Shown piece by piece: positions 17,192 to 24,705 of a DNA stretch of 59,318 nucleotides. The DNA comes from a virus. The position numbers and the translations under genes were made by a program. The DNA is taken from the IMG/VR virus record IMGVR_UViG_3300023174_000187, positions 1 through 59,318 of that record; one strand, written 5' to 3'. Each line of letters begins with the position of its first letter. The stretch's first letter is position 1. The notes under the pieces are model-generated. The model was not told the origin of the DNA, ran no database searches, and saw only the letters and a list, made by a program, of their open reading frames with translations.

Positions 17192-17706
17192 ATCAAAAAG
17201 AAGCAGCGTCACTCGTCGGAGCATTAGCAGCGGGTTATCCACAATGGCAGGTCACAAAAGAAACCGTCGCAGTTTGGGCGGATTTGATGTCCGACCTCGA
17301 CTATACGGAAACTCGAACAGTTGTTCGAGAATGGTTGTTGACGGAAGATAGACCGCCAAGTCCCGCAGCCATCCGTCGCGCCATCGCAGGGAGTAGGGGT
17401 ATAACAGCCCCCAGTAGGGCTACGGCGTGGGCGGAGGTGCAGTTGGGTATTTCGACCTCAGAATCCAACCGCAGACCCGCATTTAGCCATCCAGCCATTT
17501 CTAAAGCAGTTGAAACAATCGGATGGTGGGAAATTCGGACAAGCACAAATCTCGATACCTTGCGCTCGCAATTTTGGAAGGTGTATGACGAGTACGCCCA
17601 AGAAGCCGACAAGCAAGCATTGACTTCTCAACAATTGTCATTGGGCGGAAGGGAGCGTCAAGCAATTGTCGGAATTCAGACCAGTCCCGAAACCTCCCAA
17701 GCGTGA
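17188..17706 (+). CDS. Replicative helicase loader-like protein
   Basis: 172 residues from the ATG after SD GGAGG, four-base overlap. The N-terminus MNQKEAASLVGALAAGYPQWQVTKETVAVWADLMSDLDY fits the loader/inhibitor of G40P family, small helical proteins that load DnaB-type helicases. As the phage shows no helicase, the client would be host DnaB. Confidence 0.75.
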   Translation: MNQKEAASLVGALAAGYPQWQVTKETVAVWADLMSDLDYTETRTVVREWLLTEDRPPSPAAIRRAIAGSRGITAPSRATAWAEVQLGISTSESNRRPAFSHPAISKAVETIGWWEIRTSTNLDTLRSQFWKVYDEYAQEADKQALTSQQLSLGGRERQAIVGIQTSPETSQA

Positions 17707-18052
17707 AAAAAAAATTCAAAAGCGAATTCGCCCAAAGTCAAAAAAATTAGTCAAGAAAGACGAGGTTTGGGCAGATGTTAGACAAATCGTCCTTGTTCGC
17801 GATGGATTCAAATGCGTCGCTCAGGTTAGTCAGTATTGTACAAAGAACGGAGAACACATCCATCATCTTCTCAGAAGGTCAGCGGGTGGAAGCCATGACC
17901 CTGACAATCTCATATCGTTATGTGCAGCGTGTCACGGATGGGTTCACGAACACCCTGCCGAGTCGCGAGCGCGAGGATGGCTTGTTTCCCGCTACGGTGT
18001 AGAGCGTGGAGACATGGACGGTGGAGTATCGGGAACGAGCATGGACGACTAA
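17666..18052 (+). CDS. HNH endonuclease
   Basis: 128 residues, TTG start (SD GGAAGGGAG), overlapping the helicase-loader gene by 41 bases. After a Lys/Arg-rich N-terminus comes VRDGFKC...YCTKNGEHIHHLLRRSAGGSHDPDNLISLC..CH, the HNH core with two zinc-binding cysteine pairs. It may act in recombination or packaging; its place before a RusA-like resolvase suggests DNA processing. Confidence 0.85.
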   Translation: MSEFRPVPKPPKREKKIQKRIRPKSKKLVKKDEVWADVRQIVLVRDGFKCVAQVSQYCTKNGEHIHHLLRRSAGGSHDPDNLISLCAACHGWVHEHPAESRARGWLVSRYGVERGDMDGGVSGTSMDD

Positions 18053-18368
18053 CGCCGAACGCAGTGGCAACAAATGGGAGCGAGCAAAACTTACAAAAAA
18101 ATGGCGCACAGATTTTGCAACGCTAGGTAAGTTTCACAAAGCCCCTAAATTTCAATGGGTTGACATAGTTGTAGATTTGACACTCAAAGGTCCATTGCAA
18201 GACACGGGTTCTTGCTTCCCCTCGGTAAAAGCAGCAGTTGATGGATTAGTTGATATTGGGATGTTGATTGATGACTCCCCGCAGTTTGTTCATTCGCTTT
18301 GCTTCACCGCTCCGACGCGCTCAAAAGAAAACATGATTCGATTGACCTTTACAGGTCCACTGCGGTAA
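18006..18368 (+). CDS. RusA-like Holliday-junction resolvase
   Basis: 120 residues, GTG start, overlapping the HNH gene by 47 bases. VDIVVDLTLKGPLQDTGSCFPSVKAAVDGLVDIGMLIDDSPQFV has the RusA layout: an acidic residue, K-x2-x-DGL helix and the DD before a beta strand. The first acidic motif is less canonical (QDTGSC in place of DxDN), so catalytic competence is uncertain. Confidence 0.6.
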   Translation: METWTVEYRERAWTTNAERSGNKWERAKLTKKWRTDFATLGKFHKAPKFQWVDIVVDLTLKGPLQDTGSCFPSVKAAVDGLVDIGMLIDDSPQFVHSLCFTAPTRSKENMIRLTFTGPLR

Positions 18369-18407
18369 GTTTGGAAACCTAACCCCAGTTGAATAAAAGG
18401 AGATGAC

Positions 18408-18686
18408 ATGGCGCGGGCGCACAGGAAAAAGTTACCCCTAACGCCCGAACAGGTAGTTGAAAACGAAGGTTTGCTAAATGCTATTTCGGACGCAACAGAA
18501 GCAATTAGGTCAAGTCAAGAAACAATTCTCAACGCTTCAAATTTTAGAAGTCAACAAGTTTTAGAAGCAAGAAAAAACGGGATTTCATATCGCGCCATCG
18601 CTCAGGCAATGGGTACAAGTGAGCAGACCGTGTACAAAATTATCCAACCCCACTTAGTCAAAAAGGAGCAAGTAAATGATTTGTAA
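18408..18686 (+). CDS. Helix-turn-helix protein (sigma-region-4-like)
   Basis: 92 residues, SD AAAGGAGA. LEARKNGISYRAIAQAMGTSEQTVYKII (residues ~52-80) is a clear helix-turn-helix. The preceding helix is Ser/Ala-rich and may dimerise. Likely a DNA-binding regulator of the following ParB/glycosyltransferase block. Confidence 0.75.
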   Translation: MARAHRKKLPLTPEQVVENEGLLNAISDATEAIRSSQETILNASNFRSQQVLEARKNGISYRAIAQAMGTSEQTVYKIIQPHLVKKEQVNDL

Positions 18687-18834
18687 ATCTTGCATGGAAG
18701 GTGGCAAGGCTAACCGCGATGGAGATATTGAAAAAGCAATGAATTTTCATAGCGAGTGCGAATTCAAAGATTGTTGTTGTCAACACAAGACCAACACGGT
18801 TCACACAGAATCAGGAATCCACTTTTCATCGTGA
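18676..18834 (+). CDS. Small cysteine/histidine-rich zinc-binding protein
   Basis: 52 residues, SD AAGGAG before ATG and overlaps with both neighbours. Cysteines at CKSC, SEC and DCCCQH plus histidines suggest zinc binding. The pattern is unlike known finger families I can name. Tight coupling (its stop shares GTGA with the ParB gene start) supports a real gene. Confidence 0.6.
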   Translation: MICKSCMEGGKANRDGDIEKAMNFHSECEFKDCCCQHKTNTVHTESGIHFSS

Positions 18835-20066
18835 AATCAATCATTGCAGGAGCGCAAACAGTTGCGGTAGCGGAGTTACGCGAATTTCCGAATAACCCCC
18901 GCCGAGGTGATGTTGAATTGATTATGGAGTCTTTGTCTTACCACGGTCAATATCGCCCAATTGTTGCTAATCGCCGAACCAAAGAAGTATTGGCGGGATG
19001 GCACACGCTCATGGCTGCAAGAAAACTCGGATGGCAAAACATCCAAGTCACATGGATTGATGTTGACCCAATAACCGCCAAGCGCATAGTTCTAGCGGAT
19101 AACCGCATGAGCGACCTTGCTAGTTATGACGACACAGCATTGTTAGACCTTTTGATGTTGTTGAGTGACTTAGAAGGCACGGGTTTCAATAAAGATGATT
19201 TGTTGAAACTTGAAGCAATAGTTACAGGTGAAATTGAAGATGAGTTACTAAACCCAAAAGAACCAGTTGAACAAACCAAAGATGAAGATTTCAAAATCAA
19301 GGTAAAAATTGGAAAGTTCAAATGGGAAGTTGAGTATGACCCATTCTTTATGTGGAAAACAGATTTGTTGGCTCAACACATGGATTCAAAAGAACGCGTT
19401 GGTTATGAATTACGCGAGATGTTAGGTTTCCCGCCTCCTGAACCAAAACCAGCAAGAGTCAAAGGTTCAGAAATTGGTGCAGACGCAGTTATCAATGTTG
19501 AACAAGTTCCAGTTATCGCACTCAAACCTTTAGCGGGAAATGCGCGAACAGGTGACATCGGCGCAATCACCCAAAGTCTCATGACATTCGGACAATACCG
19601 ACCAGTTGTTGCTCGCCGTGATGGAACAATTCTTGTTGGTAATCACACAGTAGAAGCAGCCCGCGCCCTCAAATGGGAAAAGGTTTCCGTTGTATGGCTA
19701 GATGTTGATGACGAAGAAGCAATCCGAATCGCCATAGTTGATAATCGAACAACAGATATGGCAGGATATAACGCAGAAAATCTAAAATTGTTGTTGTCCG
19801 AAGTGAATGATTATTCAGGTACAGGATTTAGTCAAGAAGATGTAAGTGAAATTTACGCTGGTGGTTCAACAAAGCCAGGACATAGAACAGGAACACAAAT
19901 CTCCATTGAAATTGGAGAATTTAGATTTCGAGTAACTAAATCCGTTTGGGATGAATGGCGGAAACAGTTGCCCGAAAATTATGTAGAAGTAGAGTTGATA
20001 AAGCGACTCGAACTTCCACTCGGCGCGTGTTGGAAAGGACTGGACAAGGTGAGTACAAATGGCTGA
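18831..20066 (+). CDS. Tandem ParB/Srx-domain protein
   Basis: 411 residues from the GTG overlapping the preceding TGA. Two ParB-N-like domains (about 10-135 and 225-345) show QYRPIV, a G-x-H-T motif (AGWHTLMAA; VGNHTVEAA) and ADNR/VDNR. Each is followed by a related small domain (KIKVKIGKFKWEVEYDP; ISIEIGEFRFRVTKSVW). So it is two copies of a two-domain unit. Stand-alone phage ParB domains often sit with DNA methylases and base-modification enzymes, as here. Confidence 0.8.
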   Translation: MKSIIAGAQTVAVAELREFPNNPRRGDVELIMESLSYHGQYRPIVANRRTKEVLAGWHTLMAARKLGWQNIQVTWIDVDPITAKRIVLADNRMSDLASYDDTALLDLLMLLSDLEGTGFNKDDLLKLEAIVTGEIEDELLNPKEPVEQTKDEDFKIKVKIGKFKWEVEYDPFFMWKTDLLAQHMDSKERVGYELREMLGFPPPEPKPARVKGSEIGADAVINVEQVPVIALKPLAGNARTGDIGAITQSLMTFGQYRPVVARRDGTILVGNHTVEAARALKWEKVSVVWLDVDDEEAIRIAIVDNRTTDMAGYNAENLKLLLSEVNDYSGTGFSQEDVSEIYAGGSTKPGHRTGTQISIEIGEFRFRVTKSVWDEWRKQLPENYVEVELIKRLELPLGACWKGLDKVSTNG

Positions 20067-20706
20067 TATAGACCCAATGAAAGTGGAGGTTGTAACTTTA
20101 GACAAGTTGCACCTAGACCCACAAAATGCTCGAAAAGGTAATGTTCAGGCAATCGCGGAATCATTGCGAGAGTTTGGTCAACACCGAGCAATTATCGCTC
20201 AAAAAAACACAGGCAGAATCATTTCGGGCAATCACACATTCTTGGCAGCCCAGTCTTTAGGTTGGAATTCTGTGAATGTGTTTTGGGTTGACGACGACGA
20301 TGAAAAAGCCTTGCGTCGCGGTCTTGCCGATAATGCAGTAGGCGACCAAGCAAAATGGGACGATGACGCGCTTCGCAAGTTGCTCAACGAAACAGGCACA
20401 GATGTTCCTGGACTCGACGCTGCTCAGGTTGCAAAACTTTACAAAGACATTGAAGAAACAATTCCGAAGGAAGCAATTTATCCACTTTTGGCAAAGCCAG
20501 GAGAATATTACGATTATGTAATGTTCTTCACGGAGTCAGAATTGGATTCATTATTTATTCGCTCATTGTTTGATGGTAAATGGGTTTGTTGGAAGGCTGA
20601 AAAGCGTCCAGCGTCTTGGTCTCATATGCTCCCAGTATCCGAACTCCGTAAAGTGTTTGAAGCACACGGAATAGTCCCTGAAATGAAACAACTAGATGAA
20701 GCGTAA
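20059..20706 (+). CDS. ParB/Srx-domain protein
   Basis: 215 residues. The N-terminal ~120 form a third ParB-like domain (LHLDPQNARKGNVQAIAESL, SGNHTFLAA, LADNAVGDQAKW). The C-terminal ~70 (YYDYVMFFTESELDSLFIRSLFDGKW) differ from the tandem protein. Overlaps its neighbours at both ends, so translation is coupled across the block. Confidence 0.8.
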   Translation: MADIDPMKVEVVTLDKLHLDPQNARKGNVQAIAESLREFGQHRAIIAQKNTGRIISGNHTFLAAQSLGWNSVNVFWVDDDDEKALRRGLADNAVGDQAKWDDDALRKLLNETGTDVPGLDAAQVAKLYKDIEETIPKEAIYPLLAKPGEYYDYVMFFTESELDSLFIRSLFDGKWVCWKAEKRPASWSHMLPVSELRKVFEAHGIVPEMKQLDEA

Positions 20707-21478
20707 AAAAGATGAAATTGCCATTGTCGTTCCGTCAATGGGCAGACCTGATTTGCTCAGTACTCATAAGGTTTTCTTGCCCGAGCGTCTTGATATTTGC
20801 GTACCTGACTCGGAAATAGAAAAATATAAAAAGGCTCATCCCGACCTCAAAATTGTTGGACACCCTGACAGCGTTCATGGAATTTCCGCCAAGCGTCAAT
20901 GGATTTACGAAACCTACGGCGATGTAGTCATGATTGATGACGACATCGGCAAAGTTGCTTGTCTTGAATATGCAGTAGGAGAAAAGGCTAGAAACCTTGA
21001 CCCAACAGCAGCAACAGGTTTGTGCGACCGCCTAGCAGAAGAAACCCGCCAATTTGGTGCGTATTTGTTCGGAGTATCAGCAAGCGCAGTTCCTCATTAC
21101 TATGTATCAGGTTTGCCATATCGCACTTGGGGATGGGTAAACGGAGGCTTCACAGGACTTCTCAAGGGTTCAAAGTTGGCTTACAATCCCGAAATCGCCT
21201 CATCCGAGGACTATTGGATTTCAGCCATGAACGCTTACCATCATCGCAAGTGTTTGATTGATACCCGATACGCCTTAGTAGATGTTTCAGGCAGTGGGAC
21301 AATGAAAACTAAAGGGGGGATGGCTTATACTCGCAGTCTTGAACGAGAAAGTCGAGACATAGAAATTCTTCAAAGATTCTTTGGAGATGCAATCAAGCGT
21401 CGCGGTCGTATGGGCGTAGCGCACCAATTACACGAACACCAAAAGATGTTGGAGATACCGTGGGCGAAGATGAACTAA
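20696..21478 (+). CDS. TAGT-like glycosyltransferase
   Basis: 260 residues. IAIVVPSMGRPD (8-19) begins a GT-A fold, VVMIDDDIG (~77-85) gives the metal-binding acidic triad, and YRTWGWVNGGFTGLL and SSEDYW match TET-associated glycosyltransferases (TAGT) of phages. That family is linked to glycosylated hydroxymethyl bases. No TET/JBP hydroxylase is visible here, so DNA as substrate is an inference from family and from the ParB and methyltransferase neighbours. Confidence 0.7.
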   Translation: MKRKKDEIAIVVPSMGRPDLLSTHKVFLPERLDICVPDSEIEKYKKAHPDLKIVGHPDSVHGISAKRQWIYETYGDVVMIDDDIGKVACLEYAVGEKARNLDPTAATGLCDRLAEETRQFGAYLFGVSASAVPHYYVSGLPYRTWGWVNGGFTGLLKGSKLAYNPEIASSEDYWISAMNAYHHRKCLIDTRYALVDVSGSGTMKTKGGMAYTRSLERESRDIEILQRFFGDAIKRRGRMGVAHQLHEHQKMLEIPWAKMN

Positions 21479-22092
21479 GTTTCAAAAATTTTTACGCTGA
21501 GATGATGGAAAAAGCAAAAGAATGGCATGAAGTCAATGGATGGGGTTCGCGTCGCTCTCAATACCGCCGTTATACAAACGCGCAAGAAATGTTGAGCGTT
21601 AGAAACGGAGATTGCGTAATTGATATTGGAAGCGGGTCAGGGGAACTATCCCAATTCTTTTGGGAAAAAGGAATTGATGTTTGCTACCACGGAGTAGATG
21701 TAATGGAAGATATGGTCGCTATTGCTAAAGATAGGCACGGCGACAAATTCCAAGTGTGGGATATTTTTGAAAAGCCAATTGATTTCCGAACCGATTGGGC
21801 TATTGGTATCGGAACAGTTGGTGCGCTCGCAACAAAAGACATTGACAAAAGATGGGAACAGTTAGCAATATTTCTTCAAAATATGTCCGCTACAACTGAC
21901 AAGGGTTTTGTATTCACAATGTTGACTGATAGAAATGAACACAATGAAGTTGACGACCATCATTGGTTCGTTGACCCAAGTGTGGCTATTGCTAATGTTC
22001 TCGACATGATTCCACCGTATATGGGCATACAAATCCGAATGGATTACCACCCACACGAAATGATGTTTGCGGTAAAGCGTGAAACTTTTTAG
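21460..22092 (+). CDS. Class I SAM-dependent methyltransferase
   Basis: 210 residues, GTG start inside the preceding gene's end. VIDIGSGSGELSQFF (~50-64) is the SAM-binding motif I, followed by YHGVDVMEDMVAIAK and FQVWDIFE. There is no DNA-methylase catalytic motif such as DPPY, so it more likely methylates a sugar or small molecule, perhaps the product of the glycosyltransferase next door. Confidence 0.75.
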   Translation: MGEDELSFKNFYAEMMEKAKEWHEVNGWGSRRSQYRRYTNAQEMLSVRNGDCVIDIGSGSGELSQFFWEKGIDVCYHGVDVMEDMVAIAKDRHGDKFQVWDIFEKPIDFRTDWAIGIGTVGALATKDIDKRWEQLAIFLQNMSATTDKGFVFTMLTDRNEHNEVDDHHWFVDPSVAIANVLDMIPPYMGIQIRMDYHPHEMMFAVKRETF

Positions 22093-22101
22093 CGACACGC
22101 C

Positions 22102-22130
22102 TTTACATCAAATGTTTGGACAGTTATAGT
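22102..22130 (+). promoter_or_regulatory. Sigma-70-type promoter
   Basis: TTTACA (22102-22107), exactly 17 bases, TATAGT (22125-22130). The start would fall near 22137, about 28 bases before the ATT start at 22165. SD AGGGAGG is at 22151-22157. One of the best matches to consensus in the window. Confidence 0.8.
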
Positions 22131-22164
22131 CGCACCATAAATACAAACAAAGGGAGGCAGTAAA

Positions 22165-22785
22165 ATTTCATTCAATTCAATTCCAACCGTCCGCGGATAT
22201 TCAGCAGGAGAAGTTACATCCGCGCTTCAAAAAGCAATTCGACGCTCCGACGACGAGCAAGCCGTATTTTGGGCGGTCGAAATGGACAGGTCAGGTTATG
22301 GTCAATATATGTGGCGACGACTTCTTATCATGGTTTCAGAAGATATCGGACTCGCCAATCCCGAACTTCCCCAACAGATTTGGAGTCTTTATTCGACTTA
22401 CAAAGAATTGCTTGCGTGGAAAAATCGCAATCACCCCGAACGCCTTCAAATTGTTCATGCTGTGCTTTTGATGGCTCGTTCGCCTAAATCTCGTATGGTT
22501 GACCATTGCACTCATGTTGCTTATACGACAAACGACACAATCCCGATTCCCGACGAAGCCTTATGTATGCACACTGGTCGCGGTCGTATGCAAGGTCGCG
22601 GACTCGACCATTGGTACAGCGACGCAGCAACGCTCGTCAACGGTCTCGATTTAGATGACAAGTGGGAAGCAAAATCCCGCGAACTCGCCTACCATCCACC
22701 AAGCGCAAAACCAGCAGAACGGTCATCCAAGAAAAATGAATTCTCCGACCCTGAGGAAGAAGAAGAAACAGTCCTTCCCTTCTAA
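22165..22785 (+). CDS. RarA/MgsA C-terminal-domain protein with an ATT start
   Basis: 206 residues. VTSALQKAIRRSDDEQAVFWAVEMD and YMWRRLLIMVSEDIGLANPEL match the C-terminal domain of RarA/MgsA, the AAA+ clamp-loader-like protein acting at stalled forks. The ATPase domain is absent. Homology extends upstream of the first ATG (22282). The only codon at proper distance from AGGGAGG is ATT at 22165, and no in-frame ATG, GTG or TTG precedes 22282. The protein may compete with or remodel host RarA. Acidic C-terminal tail (DPEEEEETVLPF). Confidence 0.75.
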   Translation: MSFNSIPTVRGYSAGEVTSALQKAIRRSDDEQAVFWAVEMDRSGYGQYMWRRLLIMVSEDIGLANPELPQQIWSLYSTYKELLAWKNRNHPERLQIVHAVLLMARSPKSRMVDHCTHVAYTTNDTIPIPDEALCMHTGRGRMQGRGLDHWYSDAATLVNGLDLDDKWEAKSRELAYHPPSAKPAERSSKKNEFSDPEEEEETVLPF

Positions 22786-23501
22786 GCGTTGCCAGTAGAA
22801 ATCAAATTGCGGGTTGCTTCCCATCCTTGATAAAAGATGGAGTCAAGGACGCTTAGGTTCGGAGTCCAGTTGTATTTGTGTTGTTTGTATGGCGCACAAG
22901 TCCAGTTTTGGGTAACTAACTCAATTCCAGCGTCAGTCCATTCTTGTAAGTCCATGTAGTTTAGAGACGGCGCACCTGTCACCATGCGGGTCGCGCCTAT
23001 CTCTTTGCATAGGTCAAGAATCCAACCCCCCTTATCCCTTTGTTTAGGTTGGAACTCGGTGTCCCGATATATGTGAGACCAAAGCGCAAGATTCTTGTGC
23101 GCCCATCTAAAAGAAGTCTCGCTTAGGTCGCCTAAAGATGTATCCTTCTCCATAATGCGAGTAACCGATTCAATGGTTTCTTCAAAAAACGGAGCGGATT
23201 TGTAACGAAATGTTATCTGAGACAAAAGTTTGCTCCTCCAATCACCTTTGCCTAGAGGCGTATCGCAAAGCGGTTGTAACTCCTTCCCTACTGATAGGGC
23301 TAACCAGTCAGGCTCTTGATTTCCACCAAGACGGATGTGCTTCATGCCCGTTACTTTCTTTGCTCCGTTTGTATCGGGCGAGGTTGCAGTAAATTGCGCC
23401 GTAGTTAGAAGAATCACCGCGTCAGATTGAGCAGCCCGCGCATAAATGTTGAGGGTTGAAAACGGTGATGGTTGGAATATCGTTACAGTTAGACCAGCCA
23501 T
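22782..23501 (-). CDS. WbqC-like protein
   Basis: 239 residues, reverse strand. TVTIFQPSPFSTLNIYARAAQSDAVILL and later CKEIGATRMVTGAPSLNYMDLQEWTDAGIELV match the WbqC family (HxPxYFP-type start varied here). The family is linked to surface polysaccharide synthesis, with possible acyl- or aminotransferase-related roles. It overlaps the PIG-L gene by 13 bases, forming a two-gene operon, and its stop shares CTAA with the convergent gene. Confidence 0.75.
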   Translation of the reverse strand: MAGLTVTIFQPSPFSTLNIYARAAQSDAVILLTTAQFTATSPDTNGAKKVTGMKHIRLGGNQEPDWLALSVGKELQPLCDTPLGKGDWRSKLLSQITFRYKSAPFFEETIESVTRIMEKDTSLGDLSETSFRWAHKNLALWSHIYRDTEFQPKQRDKGGWILDLCKEIGATRMVTGAPSLNYMDLQEWTDAGIELVTQNWTCAPYKQHKYNWTPNLSVLDSIFYQGWEATRNLISTGNA

Positions 23502-24169
23502 CGTCGAACCTCATAAGCCTCTGCTAAGGGAACGCCCGCTTGCGCACCTCTCAATACAGCCAAAGCCCTAAGTGCTTCAACAGAACGCTCAGATGGATGT
23601 GGTCGGTCTTGGGATATATGGGAACGCATTGCTTGGCACTTTCGTTCAATGTCAACTTCATCTAAAGAAACATACAAAATCGGATGGTGTTGTTCAGTCT
23701 CTAGCGTCCAGTAGTCAGAAGGTTCTTCATAGACAGCGACAATAGGCGGACGGAAATTGAATGTGCCTCCATTTGGTCGCAAAGCAGCGAGCGCAGCAGC
23801 GGAAATCGCACGATGGTCTTGATGAAACCCTCCAGGCTCAGGCATGATTACCATGTCAGGGGTAAACAGTTGAATGTGCTTCTCAATGTCAGTAATGATT
23901 TCTTTCATAGGGATAGTGTCTAAATCCCCATCGGTGTCGTTGTAAAGATATTCATAATCAATTCGACCGTCCCAGTCATCTAAGACAGCAAGACCTTGAA
24001 TCGCTTCTAGTTTGCGCATATCGTTTGGCATTGAACCGTAAATAACTAAAGCGTCAGACTTCTCTCTAGCAAGACGAGAGAGTAATCCACCCGCACCAAG
24101 AATTTCGTCGTCAGGGTGTGGAGCAAGAATCATTATCCGCTTAGGCAAAAAAGAATTATTGAAAATCAT
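23489..24169 (-). CDS. PIG-L family deacetylase
   Basis: 226 residues. MILAPHPDDEILGAGGLLSRL (~13-33) and GFHQDHRAIS (~112) are the zinc-binding PHPDDE and H-x-x-H motifs of LmbE/PIG-L N-acetylglucosamine deacetylases. Paired with WbqC on the reverse strand, it suggests glycan or nucleotide-sugar modification. In actinobacteria related enzymes act in mycothiol synthesis; context here favours glycans. Confidence 0.9.
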   Translation of the reverse strand: MIFNNSFLPKRIMILAPHPDDEILGAGGLLSRLAREKSDALVIYGSMPNDMRKLEAIQGLAVLDDWDGRIDYEYLYNDTDGDLDTIPMKEIITDIEKHIQLFTPDMVIMPEPGGFHQDHRAISAAALAALRPNGGTFNFRPPIVAVYEEPSDYWTLETEQHHPILYVSLDEVDIERKCQAMRSHISQDRPHPSERSVEALRALAVLRGAQAGVPLAEAYEVRRWLV

Positions 24170-24216
24170 CGTTTAGCAACCCCCAGTTAGGAAATAAGGG
24201 GTACAGTATCAGCACT
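24170..24216. promoter_or_regulatory. Divergent intergenic region
   Basis: 47 bases between the PIG-L gene and the terminase small subunit. It holds CCCC/GGGG arms 14 bases apart and TACAGTATCAG shortly before the ATG. It must hold start signals for both directions, but no clear -35 hexamers can be named. Confidence 0.4.
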
Positions 24217-24705
24217 ATGGGAAGAAAAACTAGACTTACAGCAGAGATTCAACAACAAATTGTTTCCTCGATTAGTTCAGGCAATTGGCAAGAGGTTGCT
24301 TGTGAATATGCAGGGATTCATGTGGCAACTTACTACCGATGGTTAGAACGCGGTCAAGTTGAGATTAGTCGCCTTGAAGGGGACGAAGAAGCAGAACCGA
24401 ATGACGAGGAAACTCCATATCGCGAGTTTTGCGAGGCAGTACGGAAAGCGCAAGCGGTATCTGAGGTTCAAGCAGTAGGCTTGATTCGTAAAGCAGCGAT
24501 TGACGGGTCATGGCAAGCAGCGGGATGGTACTTGGAACGCTCTCACCCAAAGCGATGGTCAAAAGTTGATAAACTCGAACACACAGGTCGCGAAGGCGCA
24601 CCAATTCAGTTGAGTGTTTCAGTCGGAGATTTAGAAAAAGAAATCGAAGCGTTATTGGAAGGAAGCCGTGGAACTACTAGAGATGATGATGAAGGCAACG
24701 CCTGA
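24217..24705 (+). CDS. terS: Terminase small subunit
   Basis: 162 residues. An N-terminal helix-turn-helix (QEVACEYAGIHVATYYRWLERG, ~30-50) is followed by FCEAVRKAQAVSEVQAVGLIRKAA, the usual layout of small terminases that recognise the packaging site. It overlaps the large subunit gene by 38 bases. Confidence 0.85.
   Translation: MGRKTRLTAEIQQQIVSSISSGNWQEVACEYAGIHVATYYRWLERGQVEISRLEGDEEAEPNDEETPYREFCEAVRKAQAVSEVQAVGLIRKAAIDGSWQAAGWYLERSHPKRWSKVDKLEHTGREGAPIQLSVSVGDLEKEIEALLEGSRGTTRDDDEGNA

Noticed and set aside
22092-22101. GTGA-type box upstream of the 22102 promoter
   Set aside because: GTGAAACTTTTTAG lacks the TCAC half-site, so this promoter is not counted with the seven cassettes.
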